Shown here: positions 24,676-33,442 of the stretch, piece by piece
Numbering within the stretch: position 1 is the first letter of the stretch
Layout of the letters: every line of letters starts with the position of its first letter
Assembly: GCA_028282195.1 (NCBI GenBank)
Contig: JANQII010000036.1
Coordinates: 1 to 37,520, forward strand
Source: Prolixibacteraceae bacterium
Lineage (GTDB): Bacteria; Bacteroidota; Bacteroidia; Bacteroidales; Prolixibacteraceae
Length of the DNA stretch: 37,520 nucleotides
Reading direction: 5' to 3'
Translations under genes and position numbers: made by a program
Notes under the pieces: model-generated
Seen by the model: the letters and a program-made list of their open reading frames with translations, nothing else
Told to the model about the DNA's origin: nothing
The model's database searches: none

Positions 24676-25383
24676 TTATACGTTTTTTAGCATTTTTTCT
24701 TCTTTCTCAAAATCATTCCTGTATATGGATTGTGAAGAAAGTTTCTTCATCTTTTTCAAGCCATAATACCACATAAAAATAATAAAAGGTACAAAAATGA
24801 TAAGAGCATATGGATGCCCTGTCATTAAAATGAAGTCATAAACTCCGTGAAGTATTATTGGGTATATTAGTGCAGCCCGTATCAGCTTTTTCTTCCGATC
24901 AGGATAAAATTTGGCCTGTCCAAAAAAGAATCCCATTGTAACACCAAAAAGAAAATGAGCAGGAACTGCAGTAATTGCCCTTGTCCAGCCAGCATGCGCC
25001 CCATAATCAAAAACATACATGATATTTTCAACTGCAGCAAAACCCAATGATATATAAACGGCATAAACAATACCGTCAAACTTCTCGTTAAAGTCCGGGC
25101 TTTTCCAAACCAACAGGTACAAAAACAGGAACTTGAATAACTCCTCAGAAAATGCAGCAACTACAAATGCATTCCAGAAAGCCCGCATGTTCCCACGAAA
25201 CAAGTTGATAAACAACATCAGAAATTCTTCCAGAAATAGAATTGGGATTACTGAAAAGGCTCCCAATAATAGCGCAGCAAGCAACATCCTGAATGGCTCT
25301 TTTTCGTATTTGTCACGAAACCAGATGTAAGCCAGCAAGATTGCGATTGGTGCAAGTGAAAGAATTATCAGGTCAGTTTGCAT
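24676..25383 (-). CDS. prsW: PrsW-family intramembrane metalloprotease
   Basis: A 235-residue polytopic membrane protein with about seven helices. The family motifs are complete: EELFK (E80-E81-x-x-K84), GFAAVENIMY (E119), HFLFG (H143) and HGVYDF (H179). In Bacillus subtilis, PrsW makes the site-1 cut of the anti-sigma factor RsiW; the target here is unknown, and no anti-sigma gene is nearby. It lies 5 bp after punA and 1 bp before the PLP enzyme gene in one operon. Confidence 0.85.
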   Translation of the reverse strand: MQTDLIILSLAPIAILLAYIWFRDKYEKEPFRMLLAALLLGAFSVIPILFLEEFLMLFINLFRGNMRAFWNAFVVAAFSEELFKFLFLYLLVWKSPDFNEKFDGIVYAVYISLGFAAVENIMYVFDYGAHAGWTRAITAVPAHFLFGVTMGFFFGQAKFYPDRKKKLIRAALIYPIILHGVYDFILMTGHPYALIIFVPFIIFMWYYGLKKMKKLSSQSIYRNDFEKEEKMLKNV

Positions 25384-25388
25384 GGAAC

Positions 25389-26201
25389 TTAAATTTCAGC
25401 AATCAGGTTCTTCATAATCAGTGTCATCTTGGGTTCAGATTTCATTGCGACTTCCTGTACTTCCTCATGCGATATCTCAACAATCTCTCCGGGAACGCCA
25501 CTGTCGGTAACAATAGAAATTCCAAAAATTTTCATGCCCATATGCCTGGCAACAATTACTTCAGGTACGGTTGACATGCCTACAACATCGCCCCCAAGAA
25601 TTCGGAACATTTTATATTCGGCCGGTGTTTCGAAAGTGGGTCCCTGTACACCCACGTAAACACCTTCTTTCACATCAATATTGTTTTTCAAAGCAATCAA
25701 CCTGGCTTTATGACGCAACTCTTTGGTATACACCTGGCTCATATCAGGGAATCGAGGCCCAAGTTCTTCAATATTCTTACCATGGAGAGGATGCTCCGGG
25801 AACATATTGATATGATCATTGATAATCATTAAATCACCAATGTTGTAATCCGGATTAAGCCCCCCTGTGGCATTAGATACCAACAGATGCTCAATGCCCA
25901 ATTTCTTCATCACACGAACCGGAAAAGTAACTTCTTTCATGGTATAACCTTCATAAAAATGAAAGCGGCCTTGCATGGCCAATACTTTTTTTCCACCAAG
26001 TGTTCCAAAAATCAACGTTCCATTATGACCCTCTACAGTCGAAACCGGAAAATTCGGAATTTCGTTGTATGGTATTTTAGCACTGATTTCAATTTCGTTA
26101 ACCAATCCTCCAAGCCCGGAACCAAGTATGATACCTATTTCAGCCTGATCTTTTATTTGTTCGCTTATGAAGTTCGCGGTTACTTCGATTGTCTTTAACA
26201 T
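25389..26201 (-). CDS. punA: Purine nucleoside phosphorylase
   Basis: A 270-residue trimeric-type (NP-II) phosphorylase that splits purine nucleosides with phosphate into base and ribose-1-phosphate. Visible motifs are GIILGSGLGGL (23-33), the phosphate-binding MQGRFHFYEGY (76-86), the substrate loop GPTFETPAEYKM with E191, and GMSTVPEVIVARHMG. The residue equivalent to Asn243 of the human enzyme is Asp here (ISIVTDSG, D233), see findings. The first 62 bp overlap the end of lpxK. Together with nupC it belongs to purine salvage. Confidence 0.93.
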   Translation of the reverse strand: MLKTIEVTANFISEQIKDQAEIGIILGSGLGGLVNEIEISAKIPYNEIPNFPVSTVEGHNGTLIFGTLGGKKVLAMQGRFHFYEGYTMKEVTFPVRVMKKLGIEHLLVSNATGGLNPDYNIGDLMIINDHINMFPEHPLHGKNIEELGPRFPDMSQVYTKELRHKARLIALKNNIDVKEGVYVGVQGPTFETPAEYKMFRILGGDVVGMSTVPEVIVARHMGMKIFGISIVTDSGVPGEIVEISHEEVQEVAMKSEPKMTLIMKNLIAEI

Positions 26202-27243
26202 AGCCTACTATTAATTTATCAAAACTTTTGCCCTCATGATCAAGAAACTTGATTTCAAGAGGAATATAAAACATTCTGGCCTGAACTTCGACTGGAAGTT
26301 TCCCTTCTTCGCGCAGGCGCATTGCATCTTTTTCTGTTGTAAGAATAACTGGTTTTTTAGTTTCATGATTATTGAACGTGTCCATTATCTTTTGCCAATC
26401 TTTAGCCGTAAAGTTATGATGATCCCCAAAAATCAGTTCATCAACCAGTTTTGTTTTTGAAGAAATGTATTCCTGAAAAGGTTTTGGATTAGCTACCCCG
26501 GAAAGAAGGATTGCCGGCATCCTCTTTTTTGCTAAATCCAACGAATCAGTTGCGACATCAGGAAAAACAGGTTTTGCATTTCCATAAATCATGGTTGTAA
26601 AATAGAGCGATTGATAAGGGCGCAGGTTTACATCTTTCATGATAATGCGACGAGTAATTGGTGTAATCTCATCCGGGCATTTTGTATAAATAATAACGTT
26701 AGCCCTTCTTCGTTGGTATTTTCGCTCCCTTAAACGCCCAACGGGCAACAGCTTATCTTTATCAATGGGTCGGTTATAATCAATCAGCAGGATATTAATC
26801 CCCGGCGTAACCCTTCGGTGCTGAAAAGCATCGTCAAGCAAAATTGCATCAGGTGCATTATCAGAATCTTTAATCAGCTCATTAATTCCATGAACCCGGT
26901 TTTCGTCAACAGCAACCGTTACTTCAGGAAATTTCAATTTTACCTGCAACGATTCATCCCCAACTTCTAAAGCTGTTGAGGCTGTTTCAACCAGGCGGAA
27001 ACCTTTCGTTTTACGCTTGTAACCACGACTCAGCGTTGCCACTTTAGCATGTTTCTTTAGCAAACTGATTAAATACTCAGTATGTGGGGTTTTCCCTGTA
27101 CCGCCAACCGTAATATTACCAATAGAAATTACAGGTATCTCAAATTCTGTTGTTTTAAAAATATTGTAATCGTATAAATTATTACGGATGTAAACTACAA
27201 TTCCGTAAATAAGGGAAACCGGGTATAGCAGGATTTTGAGCAT
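26140..27243 (-). CDS. lpxK: Tetraacyldisaccharide 4'-kinase
   Basis: A 367-residue inner-membrane-anchored kinase that phosphorylates the 4' position of the lipid A precursor. An N-terminal membrane helix (about 1-20) is followed by the Walker A loop ISIGNITVGGTGKTPHTEYL (about 40-59). The conserved LLDDAFQHRRVTPGINILLIDY and TTEKDAMRL segments are present. The last residues (after GYVKDNR) are read from DNA that is also the start of punA; the overlap is 62 bp. Confidence 0.93.
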   Translation of the reverse strand: MLKILLYPVSLIYGIVVYIRNNLYDYNIFKTTEFEIPVISIGNITVGGTGKTPHTEYLISLLKKHAKVATLSRGYKRKTKGFRLVETASTALEVGDESLQVKLKFPEVTVAVDENRVHGINELIKDSDNAPDAILLDDAFQHRRVTPGINILLIDYNRPIDKDKLLPVGRLRERKYQRRRANVIIYTKCPDEITPITRRIIMKDVNLRPYQSLYFTTMIYGNAKPVFPDVATDSLDLAKKRMPAILLSGVANPKPFQEYISSKTKLVDELIFGDHHNFTAKDWQKIMDTFNNHETKKPVILTTEKDAMRLREEGKLPVEVQARMFYIPLEIKFLDHEGKSFDKLIVGYVKDNRSNRELHKRTNKRSG

Positions 27244-27282
27244 GCAAAAATTTTGAATACGAAGTTAATGAAATAATATGCA

Positions 27283-27325
27283 GTATAGAAAAGAAGCTGA
27301 AAGTAAAAAAACTTCCAGCTCCCAG
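27283..27325 (-). terminator. Possible sppA terminator
   Basis: Inverted repeat 27295-27304 / 27311-27320 with a 6-nt loop; on the minus strand the one mismatch becomes a G-U pair, and TTCTTTTC follows. It lies between sppA and lpxK, so lpxK may have its own promoter or be reached by readthrough. Confidence 0.4.
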
Positions 27326-27346
27326 CTTCTTTCTTCCAGCTATATT

Positions 27347-29119
27347 TTAATCGATCTGAATATCGTAAGGAATTCTTGCAAGTACTCCGCGAGTTTCTTT
27401 AACTTCTTTTAATTGCTGATAAATCGGTGCATACTCTCCCAATTCTTTTTCAAGCATCCACATACGGGCAGAGCCGGAAAGATCTTTTAACAACTCTTCA
27501 AGTGGATCTTTCAATACAGGAAGTGCTGTAGTTCTGTATTCCTCAATACCAGCCATTTCTGCAGCAAGTTCAATAGCATCGTTTACTCCACCATAAAGAT
27601 CAACCAAGCCAATCTCTTTTGCATTTTCAGCAGCCCAAACACGGCCTTCACCAATATTTTCAAAACCTTCTTTCGACATATTTCGTCCTTCGGTAACCCG
27701 ATCAACAAAAATATCATAACCTCTCTCTATAAAATTCTGAAGAAGGTTCTTTTCAAAACTGTTCATTGGGCGTGTCAATGAAAGAATATCAGAGTGTTCA
27801 TTTGTATTGACTACATCCTGAGTGATTCCAAGCTTATCGTTCAACAATTCCCCAGCATTAGGAATTACTCCAAAAATACCTATCGACCCGGTAATTGTTG
27901 TTTTGTCAGCCATAATGGTATCAGCGGCGGCTGCAATATAATAGCCACCTGAAGCGGCAACATCACTCATCGACGCTACAACCGGCTTAACCTCTGATGC
28001 AAGCTGAACTTCCCTCCAAATAACTTCTGAACCGTAAGCGCTGCCCCCGGGGGAATTAATTCGAAGAACAATAGCTTTAATCGTACTGTCCCTGCGAGCT
28101 TTGCGAATGGTTCTTGAAAGCTTGTCAGATTTAATTGACTGATCATCTGAGCCACCCATATCAATAGCCCCTGAAGCGTAGATTACGGCAATCTTTTCAC
28201 GAACAAAACCTTTCCCTTTTTTGATATGTGGAACTTCAGAATAATCGGCAATACTTATCGCTGGTATGTCTTTGCTTTCCTTCACATCCATCATTACTTT
28301 AAGCTCATTAATTACCTGATCTTTGTATTTCAAGGTATCAACTAAACCTTTTTCAAGTAAAAACTCTGCCCCTCGAAATGTAGCAACTCCGTCCGCCAAA
28401 TCATTTAATTCGTCTAAACTTAAGTTTCTTGAAGCAGAAATATCCAATAATAGTTGTTTCCAAATGCTACCAACATAAGTTTCTGTTTGCAAGCGGTTTT
28501 CAGGGCTCATCTTTTCAAGCATGTAGGGCTCAACAGCAGCTTTAAATTTCCCATGCCGAACAATCTGCATTTCAACGCCAACTTTCTCAAGAGCATTTTT
28601 GAAAAAATTGCGCTGAGCACTTAGCCCTTTAAACTCGATTATACCCCTTGGGTTAAGAACCACTTTGTCGGCCACAGAAACCAGGTAATATGCTTTTTGG
28701 GAAAGCGCTTCCCCATAAGCATAAATAAATTTACCCGACTCTTTGAAGTCAATTAAAGCATTTCGGATTTCCTCAACACTTGCCAGTCCCGCATTAATCA
28801 TAGACGGATTAAGATAAATCCCTTTGATTTTATCATCGGTTTTTGCATTCTCGATAGAAGCCAGGATATCATTCAGGCCAATTTGTTTCGACGAACTAAA
28901 ACCTGGCATATCCAAATCACTAAAAGGACTTTTGTTGGTTCGTTCAACTACTTTTTCCTGCAAGCGAATAATCAGCATGGAATTGTCTTTTACCTGAACA
29001 GGTTGATCAGACATAGAAATTATTGCTGAAAAAATGATAACACTAAATATTGAAATTAAAAAACTTGCAAGAATTATTCCTACAATTGTAGCTAATGTAT
29101 ACTTTAAAAAATCTCTCAT
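27347..29119 (-). CDS. sppA: Signal peptide peptidase SppA (67 kDa type)
   Basis: A 590-residue membrane-bound serine protease of the long, tandem-domain SppA kind. An N-terminal membrane anchor (about 7-36) is followed by two ClpP-like halves. The catalytic lysine is expected at K193 (HGKFKAAVEPYM, matching the K209 region of E. coli) and the serine at S390 (VAASGGYYIA). It degrades signal peptides left in the membrane. Length matches E. coli SppA (618). Confidence 0.93.
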   Translation of the reverse strand: MRDFLKYTLATIVGIILASFLISIFSVIIFSAIISMSDQPVQVKDNSMLIIRLQEKVVERTNKSPFSDLDMPGFSSSKQIGLNDILASIENAKTDDKIKGIYLNPSMINAGLASVEEIRNALIDFKESGKFIYAYGEALSQKAYYLVSVADKVVLNPRGIIEFKGLSAQRNFFKNALEKVGVEMQIVRHGKFKAAVEPYMLEKMSPENRLQTETYVGSIWKQLLLDISASRNLSLDELNDLADGVATFRGAEFLLEKGLVDTLKYKDQVINELKVMMDVKESKDIPAISIADYSEVPHIKKGKGFVREKIAVIYASGAIDMGGSDDQSIKSDKLSRTIRKARRDSTIKAIVLRINSPGGSAYGSEVIWREVQLASEVKPVVASMSDVAASGGYYIAAAADTIMADKTTITGSIGIFGVIPNAGELLNDKLGITQDVVNTNEHSDILSLTRPMNSFEKNLLQNFIERGYDIFVDRVTEGRNMSKEGFENIGEGRVWAAENAKEIGLVDLYGGVNDAIELAAEMAGIEEYRTTALPVLKDPLEELLKDLSGSARMWMLEKELGEYAPIYQQLKEVKETRGVLARIPYDIQID

Positions 29120-29145
29120 AATAACGATTTATTCGGTGGTGTTTG

Positions 29146-29153
29146 TAGTTTTG
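29146..29153 (+). promoter_or_regulatory. Candidate -7 box of folK
   Basis: TAGTTTTG followed by C, exact TAnnTTTG match, 57 bp before the folK start. No clear -33 box. Confidence 0.4.
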
Positions 29154-29210
29154 CTTCTGTAATATGTATAAGTACGAATTTACAGAATTCGTTACAATAA
29201 TAAGCTAAAC

Positions 29211-29699
29211 ATGGCAAAGCTTTTTTTATTATTAGGAGGAAATTTAGGTAATAAGGCAAAAATCTTCGGCGAAACCCGTGACATGCTTGGCGAAAGTATT
29301 GGTGAGATTATTGAAAAATCTTCTGTTTATGAAACCGAACCCTGGGGCTTTGAGTCGAAGGATTTATTTTGGAACCAGGTTTTAGTCCTTGAAACAAAAC
29401 TTCAACCGGATGAAGTACTAAAAAATACCCGTAAAATTGAAGATCAGATTGGAAGGGTAAGAAAAGCCAACCGTTATGTTTCCAGGCTAATTGATATTGA
29501 TTTGCTCTTCTATGATGATTTAATCATGAAAACCGAAGAGCTTGAAATTCCACATCCCAGAATGACTGACAGAAGATTTGTTCTTGAGCCACTGACTGAA
29601 ATAGCTGCTGAAAAAATCCATCCGGCTTACAATAAATCAGTTTCTTATTTGTTAGCAGAATGTGAGGATGATCTTAGGGTATCAAAAATATCACATTGA
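29211..29699 (+). CDS. folK: 2-amino-4-hydroxy-6-hydroxymethyldihydropteridine pyrophosphokinase
   Basis: A 162-residue HPPK, the step before dihydropteroate synthase in folate synthesis, using ATP to pyrophosphorylate the pterin. Motifs present: GGNLGNK at the N-terminus, SSVYETEPWGF, the catalytic YVSRLIDIDLLFYDD and PHPRMTDRRFVLEPL. Normal length. It is divergent from sppA and stands alone. Confidence 0.95.
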   Translation: MAKLFLLLGGNLGNKAKIFGETRDMLGESIGEIIEKSSVYETEPWGFESKDLFWNQVLVLETKLQPDEVLKNTRKIEDQIGRVRKANRYVSRLIDIDLLFYDDLIMKTEELEIPHPRMTDRRFVLEPLTEIAAEKIHPAYNKSVSYLLAECEDDLRVSKISH

Positions 29700-29809
29700 A
29701 AATACTTTTCATAAGTTATGTTTTGGCATAAAATTTGAGCTAATGAATGCCAGATTTAATTCTTGATTATGATCTTGACAAATTAATTATTCACTCCTAA
29801 CAATAAACC

Positions 29810-30646
29810 ATGATAAAGACTTTATCACAATTGCTCCTTTTACTTATTCCCGTATTAATTATTTCATGTAATAACGATAATATTGATGAATTGGCCCCAA
29901 AGGATTATACGTTGCTGAAACTTGGGTTAATTTCTTCAAGTGTAGAAATCGTAAATGAGGAAATTTCAAACTTATTATCTGAGATTACAGTTGAATACGA
30001 TAGTACAGATGATCATAAAAATAAGCTAGATACATTGGTAGCACATCTGGATAAACAAGATTGGGTTTCGGCAGATTTACTTCTGTATATTGATGAGTTT
30101 TCATTTTTTACTGCTTCTGAAATTTTATTGCAGTTAGATTCTTTAGGGCATAATGTAAGCAGGATCCTGGAATTAAAAGAGGATATAAACCAAAAATTAT
30201 ATGTTTCAAATGTTTATACTATTCCTGCAGAACTAAATCCATTACAGGTTGAAGAGAATTGTCTTCCTTGCTATTTGAAAAATATTGATGAAGGTATTTT
30301 CTATGATATCCCGCACATCAAAATCTATGTCGACTCAGTGGATCAAGAAACCCAAAAAGTTTTCACAAGCTATGAAAGCTATTTTATTAGTGGATATTTA
30401 AAAAATGCAACGATATATAAAGAAAATGGAGATGTGGATGTATTTATTGAAAATTTGTATGATGAAGATAATCCGCAATTGTGCCCTCCGCTAACTAAAC
30501 AGCAGTTAAGCATATCAAATCTCTCAGATACTTCTGATATTAACTTCTATATAAAGTATTTGGGCTCCGACAAATTCTACCTGGAAAACGAACTTAAATT
30601 TACTTTCAACGATAATGGCTTTTCTTATTCAATTAGTCAAAATTGA
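29810..30646 (+). CDS. Hypothetical lipoprotein
   Basis: A 278-residue protein with a lipoprotein signal peptide: a hydrophobic stretch after MIKTLSQ and the lipobox VLIISC with Cys20, followed by NNDN, a sequence that does not clearly match the Bacteroidota surface-export signal. The mature part is acidic. A CLPC pair near residue 150 could form a disulfide or bind metal. No domain is recognised. It may have a beta-rich C-terminal half. It stands alone, and its stop lies 18 bp before the upp 3' fragment. Confidence 0.7.
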   Translation: MIKTLSQLLLLLIPVLIISCNNDNIDELAPKDYTLLKLGLISSSVEIVNEEISNLLSEITVEYDSTDDHKNKLDTLVAHLDKQDWVSADLLLYIDEFSFFTASEILLQLDSLGHNVSRILELKEDINQKLYVSNVYTIPAELNPLQVEENCLPCYLKNIDEGIFYDIPHIKIYVDSVDQETQKVFTSYESYFISGYLKNATIYKENGDVDVFIENLYDEDNPQLCPPLTKQQLSISNLSDTSDINFYIKYLGSDKFYLENELKFTFNDNGFSYSISQN

Positions 30647-30664
30647 CAGAAAAGAAAGGATCAG

Positions 30665-30703
30665 TTACTTCGAATCAGTCATTGACCCAAAAGCTAAATC
30701 ACC
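30665..30703 (-). pseudogene. Duplicated 3' end fragment of upp
   Basis: A 39-bp match (35 of 39 identical, no gaps) to the last 12 codons and stop of the real upp gene (31666-31704), in the same orientation. It reads GDLAFGSMTDSK then stop, against GDLAFGPKIDSK in the intact gene. Similarity ends sharply on both sides. It marks the left border of the segment that holds mazEF. Confidence 0.8.
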
Positions 30704-30809
30704 AACTAAAATTAATTATCACACTGAAATTTTTTTCAGCAAAAAAATCCGAACTCAAATGAAGAGTGTTCTGATAAACTTGCCATCAAGAAACCAGCTT
30801 GATTTTTTG

Positions 30810-30841
30810 TTTGCAATTATACCTTCATCGTACTAACTTTG
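30810..30841 (+). promoter_or_regulatory. mazEF promoter
   Basis: TTTG (30810-30813), 20-bp spacer, TAACTTTG (30834-30841): both boxes fit the Bacteroidota consensus. The start codon of the antitoxin follows 23 bp later. Confidence 0.65.
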
Positions 30842-30864
30842 TAATTACATTTTATATTCGTAAT

Positions 30865-31110
30865 ATGGAAATTTCAGTTATTAAAATAGGTAATTCTAAA
30901 GGAATTCGTTTAAGCAAAACTATTCTTGAACGGTATAATATAAAAGATACGGTTGATTTGATTTTGGAAAAAGGGCAAATTGTCATTAAACCAATCCCGA
31001 CGCCTCGCAAGGGCTGGGAATTAGCATTTAAAGAAATGGCAGAAAAAGGGGATGATCATTTATTAATCGATGATGTTTTTGAAGACGAAAACCTTGACGA
31101 ATGGAAATAA
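30865..31110 (+). CDS. mazE: MazE/AbrB-type antitoxin
   Basis: An 81-residue protein. The N-terminal swapped-hairpin DNA-binding domain is MEISVIKIGNSKGIRLSKTILERYNI, characteristic of MazE-like antitoxins; the acidic C-terminus (LLIDDVFEDENLDEWK) is the expected toxin-binding tail. The start at 30865 fits the family; a longer upstream reading passes through the promoter. It overlaps the toxin gene by 10 bp. As in other mazEF pairs it probably represses its own promoter. Confidence 0.88.
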   Translation: MEISVIKIGNSKGIRLSKTILERYNIKDTVDLILEKGQIVIKPIPTPRKGWELAFKEMAEKGDDHLLIDDVFEDENLDEWK

Positions 31111-31424
31111 GACAGTATCAAATTGTACTTGTAAATCTTGACCCAACTGTTGGGAGTGAGATAAAAAAAACAAGGCCATGTGTCGTTATCTCGCCTGACG
31201 AAATGAATAAGTTCCTCAAAACAATTGTTATTGCCCCAATGACAACCAGCTCAAAAAAATATCCTACACGAGTTGAAGTAAAGCACGATAATAAGATGGG
31301 TTGGATTGTTCTGGATCAAATTCGAACAATAGATAAAAGAAGGATAATCAAAGAGCTTAGCAAGCTCTCAAAACCTGAAATAAAAGAAGTAAAAGCTATT
31401 CTAAAAGAGACTTTTGTAGATTAG
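31101..31424 (+). CDS. mazF: MazF/PemK-type endoribonuclease toxin
   Basis: A 107-residue MazF-fold protein. Typical features are IVLVNLDPTVGSEIKKTRPCVVISPDEMN, with the conserved Arg of the active site, then VIAPMTTSSKKYPTRVEV and WIVLDQIRTIDKRRI. It would cut mRNA at a short sequence that cannot be predicted from the protein. It is translated from the same mRNA as mazE, with a 10-bp overlap. About 240 bp of apparently non-coding, C-rich DNA separates it from the convergent upp gene. Confidence 0.92.
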   Translation: MEIRQYQIVLVNLDPTVGSEIKKTRPCVVISPDEMNKFLKTIVIAPMTTSSKKYPTRVEVKHDNKMGWIVLDQIRTIDKRRIIKELSKLSKPEIKEVKAILKETFVD

Positions 31425-31665
31425 TGTCAAGCCATAAGTCCGCACCTTATTTTCATCCCTTTTTAAACTTTCTCTTCTCCTCCATGATGCTTCTTCAAAA
31501 CCGCATCACCCTGTTCCCTTTTCATCCTGAGACCATTTTGCCATTCCCACCCTTATTCCAACTTCCGGATTCCAGTATTTTGTTATTCATTGGTCATTGA
31601 TTGCATGTCTGGTTTTGAAAACTGCCAACCCGTAACTTGTTAACCCGCAACCCGACTACCACTTT

Positions 31666-32328
31666 TTACTTCGAATCAATCTTTGGTCCAAAAGCTAAAT
31701 CACCGGCATCTCCCAAGCCAGGAACAATGTATGATTTAACGGTCATTTCTTCATCGATGGCGCCTACCCAAAGTGTAACATTTTCGGCCTGAATTTTATC
31801 AATCACGTAGTCAACACCTTTACGGCTGGCAATAATTGCAACAAGGTGAACATGCTCAGGTTCGCCTTTTTTCAAAAGTGCTTTGTAGCCAATTTCCATT
31901 GATGCACCAGATGCCAACATTGGGTCTGATAAGATCGCTACTTTATCATTCAAATCCGGTGAAGCTAAATACTCAAATTCAATATGAAACTCGCCCTGAT
32001 CATCATATTTCCGGTAAGCTGAGATAAATGCATTTTCTGCCTGATCGAATATATTGAGTAGACCCTGCTGAACAGGTAAACCTGCACGAAGAATTGTTGC
32101 CAAAACTGGCTGTTGCCCGAGCATTGGAACTTTTGCCACACCTAGCGGGGTTTGCACATCATTCACATTATAATCCATCGTTTTACTGATTTCATATGCA
32201 AATACCTCCCCTAATCGTTGCAGGTTTCTACGGAAACGCAACGGGTCTTTTTGAACTTTTTCATCGCGGATCTCCGCAAGGTACTGATTAAAAATAGATT
32301 GGTTTTCGCTTAGGTTTATAACTTGCAT
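31666..32328 (-). CDS. upp: Uracil phosphoribosyltransferase
   Basis: A 220-residue UPRT that makes UMP from uracil and PRPP in pyrimidine salvage. The N-terminal part has LRFRRNLQRLGEVFAYEI. The PRPP site is VAILSDPMLASGASM and the uracil-binding C-terminal loop YIVPGLGDAGDLAFG. Length is normal. It is complete, although a copy of its 3' end lies about 1 kb downstream. It follows the acetyltransferase gene by 46 bp and may be the last gene of the radC operon. Confidence 0.95.
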   Translation of the reverse strand: MQVINLSENQSIFNQYLAEIRDEKVQKDPLRFRRNLQRLGEVFAYEISKTMDYNVNDVQTPLGVAKVPMLGQQPVLATILRAGLPVQQGLLNIFDQAENAFISAYRKYDDQGEFHIEFEYLASPDLNDKVAILSDPMLASGASMEIGYKALLKKGEPEHVHLVAIIASRKGVDYVIDKIQAENVTLWVGAIDEEMTVKSYIVPGLGDAGDLAFGPKIDSK

Positions 32329-32374
32329 GACAAAAATTTTGCCGAAAATAGTGATTTTTCCGGTTCAATGGGTA

Positions 32375-33442
32375 CTAACTAAAAACAAAATCCCCGTCTC
32401 CTGACTGAATTTTTTTATTCTCTTGTTCAAATTTAAAACTTGAATAAATCCGGTGTTCAATATTTTTAGCCTTTATAAAGGGTTTTTTGCTCTCAGCAAC
32501 AGCTTTGGCCAATTCAGGATCAAGCACTGTTGCAGTTTCAATCTTTTCAGCAGCTGCCAGATTTGATAAATGCTGAGCAGCAATCTTTACCGTCTCTGGT
32601 GTTAATGAATGATACAATGTTCTTAAATGCTTGTCGCGCACAGAGTAAAAAACAAAACCTTTAAGCGTTTCACCAGCATATATTTTTAAGGTTTCGTATC
32701 GAAAAGAATCTGAGAATGAAGAAAAAGGGTAGTTTTTCAAAAAACGCTTGTCGGCAGTAGAAACCCACGGATATGAAAAAATCCATCGAAAGCTTTTTTT
32801 ATTGCGATCAAATATTTTTTGATCTGCCCCTGCCTTTAAAAGACTGGCACACTCATCGTCAAATCCTTCAACTAGTTTTGTTTCAAAACCAGCTAGTTGT
32901 TTAGAATTAAAAAAGGCCGTTTTAACTGATGCGACAATAGAAACAACAACATCAAACAGGTACAGCAGGAACTTCCAGCCAGGCATTCTTTCAGCTAAAA
33001 GTTTTGAAGGCTTTGCAAATAAATAGAATCGGGTACCCTCAGCAGAATAAATTGAATCAAACTTGCCGGATTTCATATACAATTCAAGAGACGCCGGTGC
33101 ATAATTTGTAAACATTAACCTCCCATTCCAATCAGAAAAAGCTTCTTCCAATAATTTTTCAGAATGTCCATGCCGACGATAGTCCGGGTGAACCCAGTTA
33201 CCACTTAGCCATCCGAAAGGCTCATCCTCTCCAACAAGTTTATCGGCAAACAATGTTCGAAAAGCAATTAATTTAGACCGTTCCAACAACATATACAAAA
33301 CATTGTCGCCAGGCCGGGCATGTGGGTTTCGCAAGTAAGAAGCAGCCCGCATGGGTGTTATGGGTTTTACTTCAAACTGTTTATACTGATCACTTCTAAT
33401 AAACTCATCCAATTCATGTAATGCAATCTTTTCAATTCTCAT
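32375..33442 (-). CDS. GNAT-family acetyltransferase
   Basis: A 355-residue protein. An N-terminal GNAT domain (about 1-145) has the acetyl-CoA loop WVHPDYRRHGHSEKLLEEAF. The C-terminal half is a second, more diverged region (about 195-300) that also resembles a GNAT fold, so the protein may be a tandem. The middle (about 155-175, WKFLLYLFDVVVSIVASV) is hydrophobic and may touch the membrane. It overlaps the preceding deacetylase gene by 4 bp (ATGA). Substrate unknown; the context suggests a glycan or envelope component. Confidence 0.7.
   Translation of the reverse strand: MRIEKIALHELDEFIRSDQYKQFEVKPITPMRAASYLRNPHARPGDNVLYMLLERSKLIAFRTLFADKLVGEDEPFGWLSGNWVHPDYRRHGHSEKLLEEAFSDWNGRLMFTNYAPASLELYMKSGKFDSIYSAEGTRFYLFAKPSKLLAERMPGWKFLLYLFDVVVSIVASVKTAFFNSKQLAGFETKLVEGFDDECASLLKAGADQKIFDRNKKSFRWIFSYPWVSTADKRFLKNYPFSSFSDSFRYETLKIYAGETLKGFVFYSVRDKHLRTLYHSLTPETVKIAAQHLSNLAAAEKIETATVLDPELAKAVAESKKPFIKAKNIEHRIYSSFKFEQENKKIQSGDGDFVFS

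Noticed and set aside
30615-30836. 73-codon plus-strand reading frame before mazE
   Set aside because: It overlaps the lipoprotein end, the upp fragment (on the other strand) and the mazEF -7 box; it is a chance frame.
31425-31665. C-rich stretch with AACCCG-like words between mazF and upp
   Set aside because: The words are short and degenerate, and no hairpin or gene is seen; I treat it as part of the inserted segment without its own function.
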